Positions 11,300-23,017 of a DNA stretch of 64,000 bases are shown one piece after another. Within the stretch, counting starts at the first letter, position 1; the number at the start of each line of letters is the position of its first letter. The notes beneath the pieces were generated by a model. It saw nothing but the letters and a program-made list of their open reading frames with translations, was not told the DNA's origin and ran no database searches. A program made the position numbers and the translations under genes. The stretch is from Diphasiastrum complanatum. Its lineage: Eukaryota; Streptophyta; Lycopodiopsida; Lycopodiales; Lycopodiaceae. The stretch is taken from positions 75,863,715 to 75,927,714 of the forward strand of contig CM055095.1 in assembly GCA_029204225.1 (NCBI GenBank), in the 5' to 3' direction.

Positions 11300-12935
11300 C
11301 AAATTCCCCCCTTCGTGTTCCTTATTCTGGTTGTGGCAGATTGTATGTTCAAGGGGGCAGGTTTAGCTCGACATCAAAAGGCCTGCTTTGCTTTTCGCCT
11401 GGTTTCTTCCTTGCTTGTGTCACCTGATTCTTCGCATCCAACTCTTGTCTCGCCACCTGATTCTAGCTGGGCTTGGGCTCTCTCTGTTGATTTTCTGAGT
11501 TCTCTTCGTTTGGAATTACCTCGTCCACGCCTTTATGCTCATATCCCTTGTGCTTTACATCAAGAGGTCCAACGAGCTTTGTGTGTGCCTGTCTCGTTTG
11601 GCCAAAGACCCTTTTGATCTCGCCACATGGCATCTTCTCCTGCTTTTTTCTGTGTTTTGTTTACAACTCCCACCTCGCGGTGGTGAAGCTGGTCATCGTG
11701 AAAGAAATCGTCTTCGTCGTTTCTTTTCTGGCGATTGGGAGAATTTGCAAAACAAATTTTACTTTCGATGCAAGGCGCTTGCCGCCAAACGTGAGTTGGG
11801 TCCTCCTACTCGAGAATGTTCCATTGATGCTCGTCATCGCCATTCCTCTTTCTAGGTCAAGCGGGTGAGCTCTCACACAGCTCGCGCTTTGGTCCCTTCT
11901 ACACCGACGCCTCCTCCTACTCACATTGTTTTGGCACTGCAGTGCCTCCATCCACAAACTGAAGATGAGTTACCCTTATTTGTTGAGGATTTTGAGCTGG
12001 ATGCAGACCTTCAGCTTGGCCAACCTAATTTTCTCAATGCTTTGCTTCATAGTCCTCGCATCTCCGTCGGTGGTCCTACTGGGTGGGTTTTTGAGCATTT
12101 TTGTGATTGCCTTTCTCCCGACGATTCGGCAAGTGGTTTTGGTTTTCTTTTCCACGTGTGTAATTCCATTGCAATTGGTCACATTCCTTCGTCAATTGCT
12201 ACTATTCTGAGTTCAGCCCGCCTAATCGCCTTGGACAAATCTTCTGGAGGTGTTCGTCCTATTGTTGTGGGAGAAGTTTTGTATCGGTTGGTTGCCCGTA
12301 CGCTTGCATTTCTATTTCGTGATAATTTTCGAGCTCATTTCTCTCCACTCCAGTTTGGTTGTGCGACTTTCGGTGGCTGTGAGATCATTGTTCATGCTTT
12401 GCATGCTATTCTAGATGCCCACCCAGATTAGGTTGTTATACAAGTTGATGTCACGAATGCTTTCGTGCAACTGCATGTCCTTCTAGTTACTACGTCACAA
12501 TCCTCTCATCGACATATTGATCTTGTCCTCTCCAAAGATGGTGTTTGAACTTTGGGTGATGTAGTTATTGTTGATCTGACTCATCTTGATCTTTTACAAC
12601 GGACATCTTTCACTCAAGGAGCGACGGCCAATCACGTGGCTCTTGACAAAGAATGTGACTATCGGGATCGATAGCCTTCTTAGGCATTTATTCCTTTTGC
12701 TATTGAGACTTTTGGATGTCTACATCAGAAATTTGACAAGTTTCTCAATGATTGTGTGATTCTATATGTCAAAAGACATTCTACACTTTCTTTGTCCATC
12801 ATAGTATCCTACTTTCGACAACGTGTATCTATTGCCTTACAACGTGCTCAAGCTCAAATGTTAATTCGTCATGGTAATGCAGCTGGTGCAGCTGCTTCAC
12901 GGCATTCTACTGAACTTCCCATGTATTCAACGCTT
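11300..12935 (+). pseudogene. Reverse transcriptase pseudogene, non-LTR-like family
   Basis: Pieces lie in consistent order on the plus strand. A leader region at about 11,440-11,615 contains PRPRLYAHIPCALHQEVQRA. At about 11,620-11,700 comes LPPRGGEAGHRERNRLRRFF. At 11,865-12,431 lies an RT segment with IPSSIATILSSARLIALDKS, SGGVRPIVVGEVLYRLVAR and FSPLQFGCATFGGCEIIVHA, then IQVDVTNAF, the motif A Asp. The catalytic motif C region is absent: the frame jumps to a distal part at about 12,500-12,935 with RHIDLVLSKDGV, FTQGATANHVALDKECDYRDR and FAIETFGCLHQKFDKFLNDC. The GGVRPI/VGE signature is known from a widespread RT family of plants and protists related to non-LTR elements. Frameshifts, stops and the internal deletion make it non-functional. 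Confidence 0.72.
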
Positions 12936-13231
12936 AAGTTTTCAAGCATATTTAGATCAGTTATTTATGTTTGCCTTTCGGCATTTAATTTTTCAATCTT
13001 TAATCATGTACGTCATGATGGGGTTTTCCCATATTTCTTTTAATAAAGTAATTACTTTCTCTTGTATAAAAAATGTCAAGAAAATTTTCAATTGGATTGT
13101 ATAATGGAACCCCGAGAGTTTTCTCTACTAGCTCACACTGTTGTTTCAGCTGCCATTGATCTTTGGGAAATGTTCAAATAATTCAGGACCCGTGTTTTTT
13201 GGCACCAAAGTTGTGTGACATTCCTGGTTCC
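12936..13231. other. Flank of the chromovirus 3' LTR
   Basis: No recognised gene. The last five bases (13,227-13,231, GTTCC) are the reverse complement of the five bases before the related LTR at 28,983, a candidate shared target duplication. A frame of about 40 codons after 13,104 (MEPREFSLLAHTVV) is open apart from one stop, but it is not identified. Confidence 0.4.
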
Positions 13232-13718
13232 TGTGAACAACCAAAACTCTCTAAGCTGCTCAACTCCTGAAGGCTAGTGTGTGGAATGATCCTCCCAACC
13301 ATAGGTACCCCCCTCTTGAGTCCACTACCTGCTATTCATGTCAACGTACATGAGGTACCCCCCCCCAGTGGTGGATCAAGCCACCTGGCGTACACATTGC
13401 ATGCGACCTGTGAATAGTGAGTGACTCATGAAATACCACCCCGATGCCTCATCATTACCGATGACACCAACTGGTCACCCCGACTGCTTGTCGGCTAGCA
13501 CTAATGACTAGGGCCCCGACGGTTACGCAACCGCATCTCTGACAGCTTGTCAGACGGTCTCACCGGATCACGAGATTTTGTGACACATTGGTTCCCACTT
13601 GGAAGCGATGTCCTTCCCAGTCATTGACCCTTGCCAACTTGGCCTTAGGCCCTCTGAGTGACCGGTCGTACCGAGGTCATGTCAGAACTAGATGTCAGAA
13701 CTAGACTGAGTCGTAACA
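13232..13718 (-). mobile_element. 3' LTR of the minus-strand chromovirus
   Basis: The 487-bp LTR begins TGTTACGACTCAG and ends GGTTGTTCACA on the minus strand. A polypurine tract, GAAGAGGGATGTAT, directly precedes it (13,719-13,732). It is clearly homologous (about 90% or better by eye) to the LTR at 28,983-29,463 on the opposite strand. It carries an extra 13-bp duplication (CTAGTTCTGACAT) and a C/G homopolymer of different length. Confidence 0.88.
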
Positions 13719-13739
13719 ATACATCCCTCTTCTGGCAAG

Positions 13740-14930
13740 TCATCGGTCCTCGATGACAAATCCTGGGTAAGACTTCTGCAAACACTGTTGCGTCTCCCAG
13801 GTAGCATCAGACAAAGGATGTCCTTTCCAAGCCACTAGATACTCTTAGAGAAGACAATTCCTCAGTTGTCACTCTCTCCGATCTAGGACTCTATCAGCCC
13901 ATAATCTGTAGTGTCTTTCTCCTCCAGAGAAACTAGACCTTCTACTAGATTATTGCCATCGTGCAAACATCGCTTGAGTTTGCTAACATGAAGCACTAGA
14001 TGCACCTTGCATCCCACAGGTAGCTGTAGCTTATAAGCCACACCACTAACCTTCTTGATAATCAACCATGGTCCACAGAACCTAGGAGATATCTTGGCAC
14101 ACCTTCCTGTGCGTAGCACCTTTGACTTCAGAAGGACTAGTAAATATACCCAATCTCCTACCTCAAATTTCTTGTAGGTATGGTTCTCATGAGCATAACT
14201 CTCTGCCCTGGCCACAGCCCTGGACAAGTTATCTCGTGCCATCTCTAGCCTCTGTTGCATCTGAGACAAAAACTCTACAGCGCTAGGTATCTTCTGTGGA
14301 ATGCCTATGGTAGTAGGACTCAATGGCCTAAAACCATGATTGAGCTCAAATGGACTCAATCCCGTGGATGCATGTCTCTTATCATTATACACAAACTGCA
14401 ATAGTGGTAAATGCTTTACCCAATCTGTTTGTGTACCACTTACATATGCTCTAAGCATATCCTCTAAGATCTGGTTCACTCTCTCTGTCTGGCCATCTGT
14501 CTGAGGATGCTCAATACTACTCATCTGCAACTGTGTTACCAGCTTGGCGAACACCTCAGTCCAGAAATTTCTCGTAAACTTGGGATCCCTGTCAGAGACA
14601 ATGGACCTAGAAAGACCATGTAATCTGACTACATTTTGGATAAACAACTCAACAACTTGCAAAGTTGTGACCTTCGTGGTCATTGCAATGAAGTGAGCCA
14701 TCTTAGAGAATCTATCTACCTCTACCATAATGGAATTAAATCCCTTCTGCGCCTTGGGTAGACCAACAATAAATTCCATAAAGATGCTTTCCCACCTTCC
14801 TGTAGGTATCTCTAAAGGGTGGAGCAAGACCAGAGGACATACTCTCTCGGCCTTGTTCACTTGACAAGCCGTGCAACGCTGGACGTACTCCCTGACGTCT
14901 TGCTACAATCGTGGCCAGAAATAATGTCGT
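13740..14930 (-). pseudogene. Chromovirus integrase and chromodomain, broken
   Basis: The zinc-finger part near 14,870-14,960 is frameshifted (LHECHDSRCAG). The core frame 13,883-14,860 has MEFIVGLPKAQ, where the usual first Asp is Glu, then IVSDRDPKFT with the second Asp, and HPQTDGQTERVNQ with the Glu. The C-terminal part has FEVGDWVYL, KISPRFCGPW and VFHVS-type residues (LVLHVSKLKRC). Past a shift, about 13,760-13,860 reads REYLVAWKGHPLSDATWE, a chromodomain. In intact chromoviruses this domain steers integration toward marked chromatin. Stops and the substituted catalytic residue make this copy inactive. Confidence 0.85.
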
Positions 14931-14934
14931 CTGA

Positions 14935-16473
14935 CTAACTCAGTAGTCCTATCAATACCCGGGTACCTGCGCAGCGACTATCATGGCATTCATGAAGAAT
15001 CCTACGATGTAGGTCCTTCAAAATTGGCACAAAAACTTTTCCATTTCTCAATAACATACCTTCCTTCATTATGTATGTTAAATATGTCTCAGTGTGTGTC
15101 TCTACGGGAGCAATAGCCTCGACTGACTCTTCCGCATGATTAAAAACTTGGTGCACCTCATGCCACACATGTTGACAATGTGGATCGTCCTGTTGAGCCT
15201 TCTTGATCTCCTCCATGAGATCACTGTCAACTACAGTAAAGCTTATCTGATGCAGTATCCGAGATACTGCATCGGTGACCACATTTTCCCTCCCTCTTCG
15301 GAAGCAAATTTCCAAATGAAATTCCTCAACCAGCTCGACCCACCGAGCTTGGCGGCCTCTCAAATCTGGCTGAGTGCAAAAATACTTCAAAGTATGATGG
15401 TCGATATACACGTAAAATTCGGCGCCATACAGGTAATGTTGCCACACCTTGAGTGCATGTATGATCGCATACAGCTCCTGCTCGTGCGTGGGATATCTCT
15501 GTTGTGCTGGCATCAATTTCCTTCTTGTAAAGGCAACAGGTCTATCCTCTTGACTTAACACTGCACCTACGACAATGCCACTTGCATCTGTCTCTAGGTC
15601 AAAGGGCTTGTTGGGATCAACAATCTTGAGCACTGGATATGTGGCCACAACCTCCTTCAAGTGGTCAAAACTATGTTGTGCTTCAGCATCCCAAACAACC
15701 CCCATAACTGGTCTGTCAAAGGAGCAGCTAACCAAGAGTAGTTCCTAACGAATTGTCGGTAGAACTTACAAAAACCTAAGAAAGACTACAACTGACGAAT
15801 ATCGGTCGGTCTTGGCCACTGCTTGACCACAGCCGCCTTGGCAGGGTCAACTGAAATACCCTCTACCATCACTACGTGACCCAAATACTCGACACGAGTC
15901 TTACATAACTATGTTTTATGAGCATTGGCATACAAGACCACTTCTTGTAACCTGCCAAACACAGTACAAAAATGAACCTCATGTTCGTCCACCGACTTAC
16001 TATAAACTAGTATGTCGTCAATAAAATTGACTACAAACTTGCCCATAAAATCACGTAGGACATCATTCATGAGCATCATGAATGTGGCCGGTGCATTGGT
16101 TAACCCAAATGGCATAACCAAGAACTCATAATGTCCAAAGCATGTTCAGAAGGCCGTCTTCGGAACATCTTCCGAACTAGTCAAAATTTGATGGTATCGG
16201 ATATCTGTGCTTTACAGTGATTCTATTAAATCCCCTGTAATCTATGCACATCCAAAAAGTACCATCTTTTTTCTTAACCAATAAAATAGGAGAGGCGAAA
16301 GGTGAGAAACTAGGATGGATATACCCCATCTTGAGATATTCCTCCAACATCTTTTGGACTTCCTCCTCTTCTTTCAAACTCACCCTGTAAGGAGGTCTAC
16401 ATACCGAACTTGCCCCTGGAATGAGCTCAATACGATGCTCCACATTCCGTCTAGGTGACAATCCCTCTGGCAT
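14935..16473 (-). pseudogene. Chromovirus reverse transcriptase and RNase H, internally deleted
   Basis: The RT N-terminus (16,177-16,473) shows MPEGLSPRRNVEHRIELIPG and SPILLVKKKDGTFWMCIDYR. The next frame (15,909-16,121) has [20 protein letters not shown] and FIDDILVYS, the motif C with Phe for Tyr. About 25-30 residues between RYPIP and KTAF are missing, which removes motif A and its catalytic Asp. RNase H (14,935-15,735) has FDLETDASGIVVGAVLSQ, THEQELYAII and YIDHHTLKYF. Several stops separate the pieces. Gene order RT-RNaseH-IN-chromodomain fits a Ty3/gypsy chromovirus. Confidence 0.87.
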
Positions 16474-16481
16474 GTGGTCAA

Positions 16482-17200
16482 TTAATAAATGTTTAAACTG
16501 AGCTCGATGGATCGCTCTAGCTGACTAGCTGGATCACATCGTTGTTGTTGTATCAAACTAGCATTAACCAAAGTTATTAAATTAGATGAAGTTGCGAGTG
16601 GGTTTATTTGCAAACAACAAAAACTGAAATCAACATTCACATTTGCAAGATAACACAACCACACATACTGCAACTCCATTTTCTTTATTTGCATCAAGAT
16701 AACAAGAGGACCTTCAACAGTAGGTCGCTCCCCCTTCAGAACATGAGACAAACTCTCATGCCCGAACTTATATACATGAGTCTTAAAATCTATAGTGGAG
16801 TGCTTAGTCGTATGCCACCGCTTACCAAGTACAATATCAAACTTAGCTAATTTGGTGATCTCAAAGTCTAACTTCTCAACATAGGTTTGAATGGACAACA
16901 ATGCCTAAGAGACTCTCCTATCCCAAACCTCTGTTTGCTTACCATCTGGCATCTCAACTGTATACCGGTAATCCGAAGGAACAGTAGCCAAGTGCAACTT
17001 CTTCACCACACGAGAGTTGATAATATTATGGGAAGAGCCAGTGATAAATAGGACAAGCACATCATGACCTTCCAGCTTCCCTCTCATCCGTATCAGTTCG
17101 CTATCTGGAAACTGATAGGCCTCTCGCACCTTGGTGGAAAGAAAACAAACTGGTGCCTCTGGAACAAGCTTCCGCATCGAAATAGTCATGACACGTCTAG
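16482..17200 (-). pseudogene. Chromovirus protease region, active site lost
   Basis: The frame 16,905-17,189 reads ELIRMRGKLEGHDVLVLFI, then TGSSHNIINSRVVKKL. The aspartic protease signature should be DTGSS, but here the Asp is Ile. The frame continues after a stop at 16,482-16,901 with KLAKFDIVLGKRWH, which matches the D-I-V-L-G-x-x-W element after the protease. Upstream gag (zinc knuckle) is missing; the element breaks off near 17,340. Confidence 0.72.
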
Positions 17201-17234
17201 CATCATCATCATCACTAACCAGCAGATCATCCGG

Positions 17235-17333
17235 GATAGATTCATCTTTGCCCTCCTCTTGACATTACCACAATGCTCATCCATGATAGATTCATCTTTA
17301 CCCTCCTCTTGACATTACCACAATGCTGATTCC
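17235..17333. repeat. 50-bp tandem duplication at the chromovirus break
   Basis: GATAGATTCATCTTTRCCCT and the following CACAATGCT recur with a period of 50 bp. The duplication lies where homology to gypsy gag-pol stops. Confidence 0.85.
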
Positions 17334-17340
17334 TACATTA

Positions 17341-18008
17341 ATCCACAAAAAGCAAAAAATCTAATCCACAACTACAATCCACAACCACACACAATAGGGA
17401 TGGAAGGGCAAGATCGTTAATGCATTACTCAAGAAACAAGAATGATCAAGGAGCTCAAGAATGCATCAACTCATGGAAGCTATTCTCATTGCAACATGGA
17501 GTACATACATTTACAAAAATCTCCCTTCTACAAAGAGGGAGTCACTAAGCAAGAGAGCTCCTTAGGTGACATCCTAGTGGCAATTCCAAATTACATGTGG
17601 AATTATCCTCTCCACTAGAGGTCACCATCAAAAGACGGCTCACTCTACTTTTCTAAGAGAGGCCTACTTGCATTTATTACATTTGCCAAGAAATATTAGT
17701 TCCTACATGGTCATTCCATCTTTCGGGATTCACCATGAGGCTTACACAGTTTCTGTTTATCATGCTTAACTAGTACTTCTCGGCTCTCATACTCGGCTCT
17801 CAATCTTCATTCATCTCGTCTTCTCAAAGACCTCCTCAGTCTAAGGTGAGAGGTGCTCTTGGGTAGCTCTGGCCAAGTATCTTGGGGATTTGCCAGAATT
17901 AGCCAACATAGACTTGACTCTTCATTGTGTTATTGGAAGACATAAAAAAAATTATCTCAATTGATGGCAATTTTACCCCAAAAAACTTCAATTTTCAGCA
18001 CTTCACAT
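17341..18008. other. No recognisable gene
   Basis: No motif, LTR end or long frame was seen. Confidence 0.4.
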
Positions 18009-18510
18009 GGGTAACTTTACGTGCAAGTATATATCTCTATAGGACTCCACATTTAAAAAAAAAATTACAGATATGTTTCTATGGTCATAAAGGATTTTTT
18101 TGAAAGTAGATAGCCAAAGAAAGGGTTGTAAAAAGTACTTCCCAAATAGTTTAAACTTTTTAGCACCTTTCAATAGTTTTCAATACTTTTCAACACTTGA
18201 CATGGGTAACTTTAGATGCACATATCTATCTCTAGATAACTCCAAATTGAAAAAAAATTTAGAGACCATATAATACTTTTTAAAGTAGACAAACCAAAAA
18301 AATATTGTTAAAATCATGGTATTATACACTCATATATGATATTTCCAGTTTTGGTGACTTATATCAACACCTAAAAGGGTAACTTTGACGCATGTATCTA
18401 TCTCTACAGATCTCCAAATTCAATTTCTTTTTTATATGCATATTTCTATAATCATATAGGATTTTAAGAGTAGACAGGCTAAAAATTGAATGTAAAATTC
18501 ACAACAATGT
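18009..18510. repeat. Three degenerate tandem units of about 175-195 bp
   Basis: Units start with GGGTAACTTT at 18,009, 18,204 and 18,377. Each then has TATCTATCTCTA with ACTCCA/CTCCAAATT, an A-rich run and AAGTAGACA. The copies are strongly diverged and AT-rich, with unit lengths in the satellite range. Confidence 0.65.
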
Positions 18511-18779
18511 AGTCCCATATATGGAAATATCGAAGTTTCATACATACCCCCACATGTATGACACATCATATCTTACATATAAGTTGCTCAAAATGAAGGT
18601 CTCAAAATTTTAATCGGTAAATGTGTATATGAAGAACACACATGCGAAAGGATGATTAATCATAGTTTATGGGATATGATTTTTTGAATAAGTGCTTGAA
18701 ATGCACACTTTTGTGTGCATTTTGTGACGACTCTAGTGTTAATAGAGAGGAGGAGACTCTACTATTTTGTTGTGTGATT

Positions 18780-18940
18780 TGCTTATTGTTCTAATTTCCA
18801 TTATTGTTCTCCATAAGCATGACATTGAGCATTTGACCTAACCTCCATGATTCTCTCTTTCTCTATCTCTATCCCTCCTTCTCTCTTTCTCCCTTCACCC
18901 TCAATCATGATGAATGTAGGAGTTTAGAGTTACTGGAAAT
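18780..18940 (+). mobile_element. Remnant related to LTR family C
   Basis: Sequence such as CATTTGACCTAACCTCCATG and CTCAATCATGATGAATGT matches, with divergence, the reverse complement of 3970-4110. It abuts the LTR remnant that starts near 18,945. Confidence 0.5.
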
Positions 18941-18944
18941 AGAG

Positions 18945-19321
18945 TTACCCAAAAATAGTAGGGTTTACATTTTGGATGGAAAGCCAAGTGGCCTATAAAA
19001 GAATGTAACTCATGGAGAAGCAGATCTTCTCTCTTCTCTATCTCATTTCATGCCTATATGTCGTTCTCTTGGGTTCTACTATCCATTGGTGCACTATACT
19101 TGTGATATCTTGCAATTCTATGTGTAGAATGATCTATATTTGCTATTTTCAGATTCACAAGTGTGAAATATAGTAGGATACTATTTTTGTACAGACAATA
19201 GCTTCTATTTATGTTTAGATTCATGTTTGATCAAGTTCTATTAGTGTTTGCATTCTATTTTGTGTGTAGATGCTGATTTTTTACATTGGCAAGATTGGTG
19301 GAGTAGTTTGTTTTGTAACCA
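18945..19321 (+). mobile_element. Truncated LTR, family A/B, plus orientation
   Basis: From ACCCAAAAATAGTAGGGTTT to TTTTGTAACCA this matches the minus strand of LTRs 30,211-30,806 and 47,101-47,696. It keeps the TATA region CCTATAAAAG (about 18,991) and the start region GTAACTCATGGAGA. The first about 220 bp of the LTR are missing. No internal sequence follows. Confidence 0.78.
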
Positions 19322-19430
19322 AAGATCCTTTATGGATTTGGATCATCAATGATCTGAATTCTTTCACAGTTGTTATGGCTGCTCTTGTTTGTGTGCTGCT
19401 TATTTGGCTAGCTTGCGAAATTATATTTGT

Positions 19431-19600
19431 AGGATCCTAAGCAAATGACTACAGACCACAGACTTCAAATCATTCTATCAATTTAAATGACACGAACAAT
19501 GAGAGATGGAATAGAAGAGAGCATTTGTATTTGTATTTTGTTTTTGAGTGAGTTGATTAGTGTCTCGCACGTTGGTGGCCTGTCGCTCCCCTAGCATAAA
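19431..19600 (+). repeat. Dispersed repeat shared with 32,735-32,900
   Basis: GGATCCTAAGCAARTGACTA begins both copies. Later shared blocks are GACACGAA, ATTTGTATT and AGTGTCTCGC. Both copies lie at the broken edge of an LTR element. The content is unknown; it is perhaps internal leader sequence. Confidence 0.65.
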
Positions 19601-19628
19601 TTGCTATGTTCTGTCCGTTGGTCCATCC

Positions 19629-20140
19629 TCAGCACTTCGTGGTCTTCAGGCATTTGGTTGCAGGGACGAACATCGAATACTTTTTCTTTGGCCTTTGGGT
19701 TTGTTCGACCTTCGAGTCGTGTTCGACCTTCGAGTCATGTTCGACCTTCAAGTCGTGTTCATCAAGGTTGCAAGGGTTCACCATTTTAGACAAGAAGAAT
19801 TTTCTCCTGAGATGTAGCTTGGAAGTTGCGTCGTGCACTTCATACAAGGTGCTCAAGATGTCCCAGACTTCCTTGGAGGTTTGAGCTTCAGACACATGGC
19901 CGATTTATGTGTCTGAGATGTTGAGGATGATCAGCGCGAAAGCTTTTCCATCCTTTAGTTCCCATCGGGAGATTGCAACGTTGTCTGCTTCGGGTCTTGC
20001 CTCTACACCTGTGACAACACCATACAACTCCCTAACCATTAGTACAATTTCATTTTAAATTTTCACAGATGGTAGTTGGCTCCATCAAGCTTGTCCATAA
20101 TGAGACTAGCTTTCCCTTGGGAATCCATGTGGAAGTTAGT
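19629..20140 (-). pseudogene. Copia Gag fragment
   Basis: The frame 19,629-19,895 contains KEVWDILSTLYEVHDATSKL, then HLRRKFFLSKM, typical of the copia Gag (UBN2) fold. Its end carries three 18-bp repeats (19,704-19,757) coding for (KVEHDS)-like units. More distal N-terminal Gag sequence is visible in broken frames up to the primer site at 20,270. Protease and pol are missing, so only the 5' end of the element is left. Confidence 0.72.
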
Positions 20141-20269
20141 CTAAGCGATAGTGATAACTATCTATGACTTAAGAGTGAAAATCTAATGTAATTTACAGAA
20201 CAAGAAAACAATTGTTCTATCGGATGATAGAACTAGGTTTTGTGGGAAGCTTATCAAGCTATAATAATA

Positions 20270-20281
20270 GCTTTGAGACCA
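20270..20281 (-). promoter_or_regulatory. Primer-binding site of the copia fragment
   Basis: The minus strand reads TGGTCTCAAAGC, two changes from the usual TGGTATCAGAGC complementary to initiator tRNA-Met. It directly abuts the LTR. Confidence 0.65.
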
Positions 20282-21417
20282 TGTCGGAAAAATATGATGT
20301 GAATTTGTGAGGATGGATTGATAGGTCAAACAATAAGGTCGAAACGATCCTACTACTGCGTGAAACCAGTGGTCGACTGATTCTCTCGGTGTGTGCACTA
20401 CTACAATAATAAGCGAACACAAAATAGAGCTAAATTGTGTTTATGCAAAAGCAAAAGAGCAGACAATCAGGCAAAGCATTTAGAGAGTTAGACAGAAAGT
20501 GGAAAGCATGCAACATTGACAAAATCTGAATGCAAAATCAGACAATAATGTATTCGGATTGAATGTATAGAAATACAGGTCAGATGATGTTGGTAAGCAC
20601 AAGATAATAGTGGATGAAACAGTGTGCTCACAAAGCTAACTACAATTTGTAACAACTATGAGCTTATTCTGAAAATCGGTTTGAAAGAAAGAATCAATGC
20701 TTAAAAGCATTTACTGTGATTGTCTCTCCAATCACCCAAAACTACTCATTTCGCCACCACTCCTCAAGTGTTATCCCAGACCATTTGATCTCATCTCGGC
20801 GTTTGTTAGCGCTCAAGCATATGTCAAATCAACCTATCTCGTTTGGTTGTAATCTTGCTCCATGCTTAGTATTAATTGATTACAATGATCAACTATATAC
20901 AATTTACAATTGTACAGATGTACGTACAAAAAGGTGGTGTGGAGCCGTTATGCCGTCTAGAATAGATTGTGGTTGCTGCTCTCATTGTCCAAGTAGTTGC
21001 ATAGTGGCGTGGAGCCGTTACGCCGTCTAGAGTAGATCATGGCTGCTATTCTCATTGTCCAAGTAGTTGCACAGTACAAGAAGTGGGGGTGAGAAGACTT
21101 CGACTATTCAGAGTTGAGCGTGTCGTTGCCGATGATCAATAGAGTCGAGATAGTTGTTTGACGGTCCTCGACGATAGTTGGTTGAGTCAACAAGTTGGAC
21201 TCCCCAATAAGTCGGCCACATCGGGTTTCCCCGATAGTTCGGCCAACTCTGACAAGTCGGGTAACTTCGACAAGTCGGACTGCCACTCTCTTGACTGTTG
21301 TCTTCGATAATAGAGTATTTCTGCATATTGTGCGATAATGCGTGTAAAATTGCAGCAATATGAATGGAACTAAATTTAAATTGGGATTCAGGAGAGTAGA
21401 GGAAGAAATCCAATTCA
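20282..21417 (-). mobile_element. 5' LTR of the copia fragment, about 1136 bp
   Basis: In plus coordinates it runs from TGTCGGAAAAAT to CAATTCA; in element orientation it starts TGAATTGGATTTCTTCC. This start resembles that of the LTR at 61,861 (TGTTGGATTAATTTCC), so the two are related families. It contains a 70-bp tandem duplication (20,936-21,075). The outer end is inferred from that comparison. Confidence 0.6.
20936..21075. repeat. 70-bp tandem duplication inside the LTR
   Basis: Two units share GTGGAGCCGTTAYGCCGTCT and CTCATTGTCCAAGTAGTTGC with exactly 70 bp spacing. Their position in the U3 part of the LTR suggests a duplicated promoter or enhancer segment (inference). Confidence 0.88.
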
Positions 21418-21479
21418 AAATTATGGTCTTCAATACCTCTAGATCCTTTATGCTGAGATAGGAATTTACTTTTGAGGAT

Positions 21480-22325
21480 CAGCCTCTAGAGATGGTTTCA
21501 TCTTATACTTACCTTTTTCAATGGTCCTATTTTCAGCATGAGATATGTAGCCTTGCCCCTCACCATGCTTCCTTGGTCCAACTAGAGAGATTTTGCTTTA
21601 GGAGATATATTCATGATGCTCCTAGTGTCAGCCTTTTAACATTATGGTCACTCCTATAGTACTATATTCGATTGAGACTTGGTGTACAAGTCTTACCTCC
21701 TATGATTTGGCTAGTATATCACAATTACAAATCACTATGCTTTCTCGAATGATACAGGCTAAGCCATCAGTACCACATCAAATCATCACTATAGAGTGTG
21801 TAGTTTGTCCAGTATTAGTTGATGCTCTCTTCAGACTCATCGTGTATATCTAGAGAGCCTTAGCGCTCCCATATACATTTTCTAGCGATTACCTCTTCAA
21901 TGCAGCCCCATAGTCTGGGTTTTCACATCACACTTCCACATGGTAAGCCAAGCTAATTTTGAGCCCATCAACACCTAGATGTCCCTTTTTGAGGTGATAT
22001 GTTCATTGGGAGAGGTTGAGACTAAGGAGCATTTCATCTTCAATTGTCCTGCTTATTATGAGATACGTGGGTATTACTGCTTATTCAGAGACTCACCTAC
22101 CACTTTATGTTCTTTCATTGCCTACGAGGATCCTCGGCGTGTAGCCCTTATGTTACACAAGATGTCTCTGATACAAAAAGTCTTTGCTCGGCCATATATT
22201 CATGATACTACACAGACTCAGATTACAACTTCCTTCTCTAAGAGGAGAGCTCAGGTGGATTTAGAGATGGATGACGAGGATATTCGTATCCCTATGAGAG
22301 ATCGACATCATGATCAACGTTAGTG
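21480..22325 (+). pseudogene. LINE ORF2 C-terminal fragment
   Basis: The plus strand reads PIVLYSIETWCTSLTSYDL and LQITMLSRMIQAKPSVPHQI, the region after the RT domain in LINE ORF2. After shifts it reads VETKEHFIFNCPAYYEIRGY, the usual C-terminal Cys/His region. Stops and frameshifts break it. The RT and endonuclease are absent, as is common for 5'-truncated LINEs. The 3' side carries terminal repeats (22,732-22,930). Confidence 0.68.
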
Positions 22326-22731
22326 TACAACACCTTAAAGATCTGATGCTTGAACCTCTAGAGGAAGAGATTCTATTAGGAGATGATTCCTCAGTCAATA
22401 CCAGAGTATGAGATACAGTCATTGTTAGTGGATCACTATTGTACTTAGCTCCTCCGATTTCATCGAGCACACATATCACATTATTTTTCAATTGTCTCAG
22501 TTGAGAGTGTTCTATAGATCTATATACTTTTTCTTAGCATGGACATTTGCATTTAATGTATCACCTCTCATACTTACTTACTATGAGAGTAGAGTAGGGT
22601 AGAGATCTATCGACTATGAGAGTAGAGAAGAGATCTATCTACTAGTTTTATTACTTAGTAGATGTTTGTTTTACTGGAGACATTTATATGCTCTTTTTAG
22701 TGTTTATCACACCTGAGATGTACTTATTTGG

Positions 22732-22922
22732 TCTTATATGCCTTTTGACAATAAAAAGACATTAATAAAGCTCTCTCTCTCTCTTTCTCATTCATTGATT
22801 TGTCTAGCTTTCCATCATACTTGGATGTACTTCTCTCACCTTACATGCCTTTTGGCATGAATAGACATTAATAAATCGTTCTCTCGCCTTATACGCCTTT
22901 TGGCATAAAAGTACGTTAATAA

Positions 22923-22930
<8 letters not shown>
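22732..22930 (+). repeat. Three LINE-tail-like repeats
   Basis: TTAYAYGCCTTTTGGCATAA is followed by ACRTTAATAAA and a CTCTCTC run at about 22,732, 22,839 and 22,887. They lie just past the LINE fragment and may be duplicated 3' tails. Confidence 0.62.

Positions 22931-23017
<87 letters not shown>

Noticed and set aside
10949-11427. Separate gene in the 222-codon and 101-codon plus-strand frames
   Set aside because: The C-terminal part of the first is the start of the RT pseudogene; the rest has Cys/Leu-rich composition in several overlapping frames and no motif.
15136-15558. 140-codon plus-strand frame
   Set aside because: It is antisense to the RNase H and linker region of the minus-strand chromovirus.
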